The notes under the pieces were generated by a model that was not told the origin of the DNA, made no database searches, and saw only the letters and a list, made by a program, of their open reading frames with translations. Source: Diatrype stigma (lineage: Eukaryota; Ascomycota; Sordariomycetes; Xylariales; Diatrypaceae). Taken from it: a stretch of 64,000 bases of DNA. The DNA lies in the NCBI GenBank assembly GCA_022225965.2, contig JAKJXP020000085.1, forward strand, positions 1-64,000. Reading direction: 5' to 3'. Shown in pieces: positions 59,749 to 64,000 of this stretch (its first letter is position 1; every line of letters begins with the position of its first letter). The position numbers and the translations under genes are program-made.

Positions 59749-62700
59749 CGATGGAGGATGAACCGGTTGCGACCGACTGCCCTGTGCTCCGTAACAAATG
59801 ATTTCCAATGGTCCCATGGTCCCATGGTCCCAATGGGACAAAATCTCAAAATAAAAACGTACCCCTGCAAGATTTGTGTAAATGATCCTCCTTGGCAGTG
59901 GGGACTTGAGGTGGCTTGGCAGAGTATTTAAAATCAGTCGCTGTAACCTGAACCTGACGAGTAGGATAGATCCATTTTCCCGTACTGAAATAATTCCCAC
60001 TGCCACCATACAACCAGCAGCGACGAGGTAAGGTAGACAGCCGGTGGTAGTTAGGAGACAGAATATAGTAGATAGAAATATGAAGTAGCAAGTACCGCAG
60101 GCAGTCAGTTGTTGTGATCTGAGCCTTGAATCACTTGGAGTCTGGTCGAGTGACGAGTCTCGAGTCCCCAAAGGGAGCGATATCTCTGCGTCATCGCCAC
60201 GACTCGGCCAAGGCTTACATGTGTACATATGTACGGTATTTACGTAAGGTAGCTCCTCGGTAATTATGTAGCTACATATGTATGTCGAATGCTGTTACAA
60301 GATAATAAAAGCTAGCTCGCTCTGCCTGTCTCGAGTCCTGCATTGGCGCCAGCGTAGCCGTTTATCCCGAGATGCCAAGTTAGATCTTCGGAAGGATTAC
60401 ATACAGGGTGACATCGGCCTAACGTTAAATCTGGTTATTTGGTTTTCCCTCTTGAGGCCCTTGGGAATGGAATCATCGAGCCTTTGACTAGTGACGAGGA
60501 CGATACCGACGTAATACCCAGTGACTAGGTAACAGAAGGACTGCTAGACTAGTACGCATACCTAGTCTTATTAGGGGCCTGGAAGCTACTGTAAATATGC
60601 CTCTTACCTCTACTACGACTACCTATGGGCAAAGAGGGTATCCCAAAAGGGTAGGTTTCCAGGCGTCAAGCCGCGCGCAAGAGGTGTCCACACCCAGTCC
60701 GTCTCGCAGTAGGGCTTCACAAATGTCATCCCACATCGCGCACTCCCTCGCGCAGGGGACGCTTCACCCTCGCACGACCCTCCTCCAAGGGTGTGTAGAT
60801 GTGTAGGCATGTGTATCGTCCTGTATCCCGCTTCGTCCGTGCTGCTTCACGGTCCGTAACACGGCTCTTCCCAAAAGATGTTGTGCACGTTCGCCTGCGG
60901 CCGTACTTGCAGCATTAGCTATGGACAGGGTTTGTATGGACAGGGAGCCGCCGATAGCAGCATCGTCATCGTTATCGCTATCGCCATTGCCGTCGCGCCA
61001 TCGGCCCATCGCTATCGCCATCTCTATCTCTACTTATCTCCAGAGTGTACCAGGCGCAACGGTCGGCTATCCGCGACTAGATGAAAGTGATGCAAACGTT
61101 GAGTTAAGTTCGGGTGTCTGTCGTACAGATGCACACCATGATCTGATTCTCATACCGTGCTGGTTGAATCATGATCGCGCAACGGCGTGCCCATTCGCCC
61201 ATTCGCTCACTCACTCCCTAGTTCACTACGGGAGTCCCTAGTTGACGGGAGATGCGCACGGGAGACTGGCAGACTACCAGGTAACTAACTATCTGGATAC
61301 GCCAAGCTCTAATTGCGTTGTGCCAAATTTGAAGGGCGAAGGGCAAAACATGGATTTCATCATCGGCGTCTAGCCCTACTCTTTCCTTTTCTTTTCCCTT
61401 TACTTTCGGCTTTTACCGTGTGTGAGGTTTGTCCAGCGAGACGGTTTTCCTTCTTCTACGTGGAATCGGGATTCGTTCGCCATCGCGACAGCCAGGAATC
61501 CGCCCCCATGGCCTTGCCTCATGGGTCATGGGGGATCATTCTTCCATTTCACATTCACCTACCCGTTTCCTTCCGGTTTCCCAAGATTCCGGCGTCGAGC
61601 TTCCCAAGCCATAGTCTGATCTCGTCGTCGCTTAACGGCCACGGACGTGCCGCTAGGTTGCCGTCTAATATGCAAGCCCAGTGCTATAGGTAGGCAGCCG
61701 GGCTAGAAGCCTGCATGTTACTGGCCGAGCGAACCCCTGACACCATCTGAATCACTGTAGCCCCAAGATCTGCTCCGGGCGCCTGGCTACTGGTTGCTGT
61801 CCCTGGCCTGGTTGCCCTGTAAGGTTTGTCGCAGTGTCGCAGATTATGCGCCCTTTGGGGGTGCTTTTTGCCAGGGGGCCGGAGCCCGGGCCCCGGGGCC
61901 AATTGATATCTCAAACGATTTTCGAGATAAAGGATAAAGTTAGCACTTATGCTAGATGCCGGCAGTCCACTACGAAATTGCGGGAGGGGAGGGTGTGCCG
62001 TTCTAAGTAGCCAAGGTAGCACGTCAAACCCGGTAGCCCTTCCTTCGGTACCTGAAGGCAATACCTAGAGATAATGCCTAGAGGCACAGACAATCCTGGG
62101 AGGCTGCGAGTAGATGGCGAGGATGGGCTCTATCATAGTACCATCCAGTGCTTTGTACGCAGTAGGTGTTCGCCCCTTATTATCTCTAATAGTGAATGTC
62201 CGCTGCGGTACTCGATACATGCTAGCAATCACGATTAGCTATTCACTATCTCATACATATGCTCATCAAACAATTCCGCGCCCAAGAGAGTATCCCATGA
62301 TCTGGGGTAGTGTTGGGATCTACAACAGCTGAACGACCCCTCATTGCGCCTGCGCCCTCCCAACTAGGGAGGCTCTGAACTTCCTCACAGACGCGCAGAC
62401 ACGGAGACACGCCAACACGTAGGCGCGCAGATACGCGGAACGCGGAACTTTCAGCCACTCCTGAACCGTCTTACACGGCCCCAGATAACCGACGGTTATA
62501 GTCCCGCCTAGGCTGGTATAGACTATAGACTATAGACAGCTACTCAACCGTCTGTACTCGGTAGCTTCGAGGTTCTCGAGGTTCTCGTCGAATTCGAGTT
62601 CCCCGAGCGATGAATCAACTACCATTCCTGGACCTACGTCCCGTACCGGTGCCATTTGTTCTCCCAGGGCTATCCTGCCATATAAGCAGCCAGGAGCCGG

Positions 62701-64000
62701 GGATCTGGGGTTCCCAGGTTGTAATTAGATTCGTGAGATTCGGATCAGTCCGGACTCCGCACCAGCTAAACGAGAGGACAGAACAGGGGGTTTTGAGGTT
62801 ATTTTGGTCGGCATCACCTAATCAAGGAAGTCCCTTGGAGGTCCCTTGCCGGCACTAAGTTACTATCCCATATGGTTTCTTCCTTTGCCTTTCCTGACCT
62901 TCCCTCGTGATTTGCTATGAACACGATTACGGGATCTTTGTTCAGTTTCTACCTCGTACCTACCTCGAATGATAGTGCGTCCTTACGGCTTGCATCTTCC
63001 CGTATACCGCCAGCCATCCCGACGAAAAGACGGACAGGCAACTCACCCGCCTATTGCTTACTCTGCGCCTGTACCTCGAGCCTCGAGCACAGCTTATGCG
63101 TAATGCGACCCTCTGATGGACCATCCGAGGGTAACAATTCGCTTGGCGCGCTGGGTTTCACGCGTCGCTTAGTCACCAAAGCGGGCAGGGCGGGCGACGT
63201 AGTCATCCGCGTCTTCATCTACTTGACGACACCGTCTGGCCAGAAACAGTAACAGAAGACGAGAAACAAGCGCCTGGGTGCTCAGAGATCATGCACCAGG
63301 GTTATATGTCTGTCCACCAGATACGGCGCTCATCCTTCCCAGCGGGATAGCCCCAGCATTTTGCGGGATCCTGGCGCTTGGTAATATGCTGTGCCGCTCT
63401 ATCTACATGCGGTGCAACGAGTGCACGACAGGCGCCATGAATAACTAGCTATATAACTAGCAGACTAGGCATCGTCGTCATTGGGCAGGGACGAAACGAA
63501 AAGGGAAGTAGCATATCCCCCAAGTCCTTTCTGCGTCGTTCAGTACCTCGGCTGCTTAGCTAGCCGTTTTTGTTTCTTCACTCCTGCATCCCCCAGGATC
63601 AAGCTCCAGCGAAGCGAGGTGAGAGAGTCATGATTTGGGGTCTGCTTCCTTCTCTCTCTCACTAATTCGCTCACTCGTCCTCTTCCTTATTAATTACCTT
63701 CCCGTTACATGTACCAGGGCTGGCCGCCGTCCTGGGGCCAACCATGGTGCGACGTAACCGTTCCAGCGATTGCTCTAGTCCGGTCGACCGGGGAGAATAT
63801 TCGACCAAAGAGAGGGTAGAGGCTCTTCATCAAATCAGCCCGAGTCCTCAATACGGGAGGTCCAGCATGGCGGCGTCGGTTTTCCTGGGGAGCCCTTCCA
63901 TGTCAACTGGTCTATCACGTGAATGATTGCCATGTGCAGATGGCGTATCCGAGACATTCTATCCAGATCCAGGGGATGGCGAGCCTTGCCATTATGCTTG

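Larger units (their letters stand above)
53411..64000. other. 10.6-kb gene-poor region upstream of medA
   Basis: No gene can be supported. Frames are short, often low complexity, and without domain signatures. The region is full of short tandem repeats, some listed separately, and of TACCTA/TAGGTA/CCTAGG-type motifs. The part next to 53.4 kb must carry the medA promoter and leader; MedA-family genes are known for complex 5' regions, so part of this could be a long leader or non-coding RNA. Sequence alone does not show that. Confidence 0.5.

Overview
The window is nuclear DNA of a filamentous ascomycete (Pezizomycotina, most likely Sordariomycetes). Evidence: short (66-150 bp) GT-AG introns with CTAAC-like branch points, elongation factor 3 (a fungus-specific translation factor), a Zn2Cys6 regulator, a MedA-family conidiation regulator, and a quinate-permease-like transporter that looks closest to Neurospora qa-y. 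No bacterial or viral genes were seen. The first 114 bases are an unbroken C run, probably an assembly or sequencing artefact at a contig edge. Splice junctions given below were worked out by hand from frame continuity.

Layout. 0.1-7.5 kb: gene-poor, with one CorA-like membrane protein gene (about 0.97-2.7 kb) that carries an apparent frameshift. 7.5-11.1 kb: a PMC1/PMCA-type calcium ATPase. 11.3-21.4 kb: a compact four-gene group made of two divergent pairs that meet tail to tail: quinate-permease-like MFS transporter (-), shikimate/quinate dehydrogenase-like enzyme (+), FAD-dependent aromatic monooxygenase (-), Zn2Cys6 regulator (+). 22.1-25.8 kb: elongation factor 3 (-). 28.7-32.9 kb: a 1302-residue fungal protein of unknown function with a zincin-like HELSH motif. 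33.6-37.0 kb: an Hst3/Hst4-type sirtuin (-). 39.2-42.5 kb: two divergent kinase-fold (APH-like) genes, both with altered catalytic motifs. 42.9-44.7 kb: a low-complexity protein with three near-identical 140-bp coding repeats. 50.7-53.4 kb: a MedA/Acr1/Ren1-type developmental regulator (-). 44.7-50.7 kb and 53.4-64 kb hold no gene I can support, only many short tandem repeats.

How the genes may work together. The calcium ATPase, EF-3, sirtuin and MedA homologue are independent cellular genes. The 11.3-21.4 kb group is the only set that reads as a functional unit: uptake of a cyclic polyol acid or aromatic acid, NAD(P)-dependent oxidation/reduction at the ring, flavin-dependent ring hydroxylation, and a pathway-type regulator. 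It resembles part of the quinate (qa/qut) system but lacks catabolic dehydroquinase and dehydroshikimate dehydratase within the window, so its substrate is inferred, not shown. The best candidates for undescribed biology are this mini-cluster, the HELSH protein, the pair of catalytically altered APH-like genes, and the repeat-containing Pro/Ala-rich protein.
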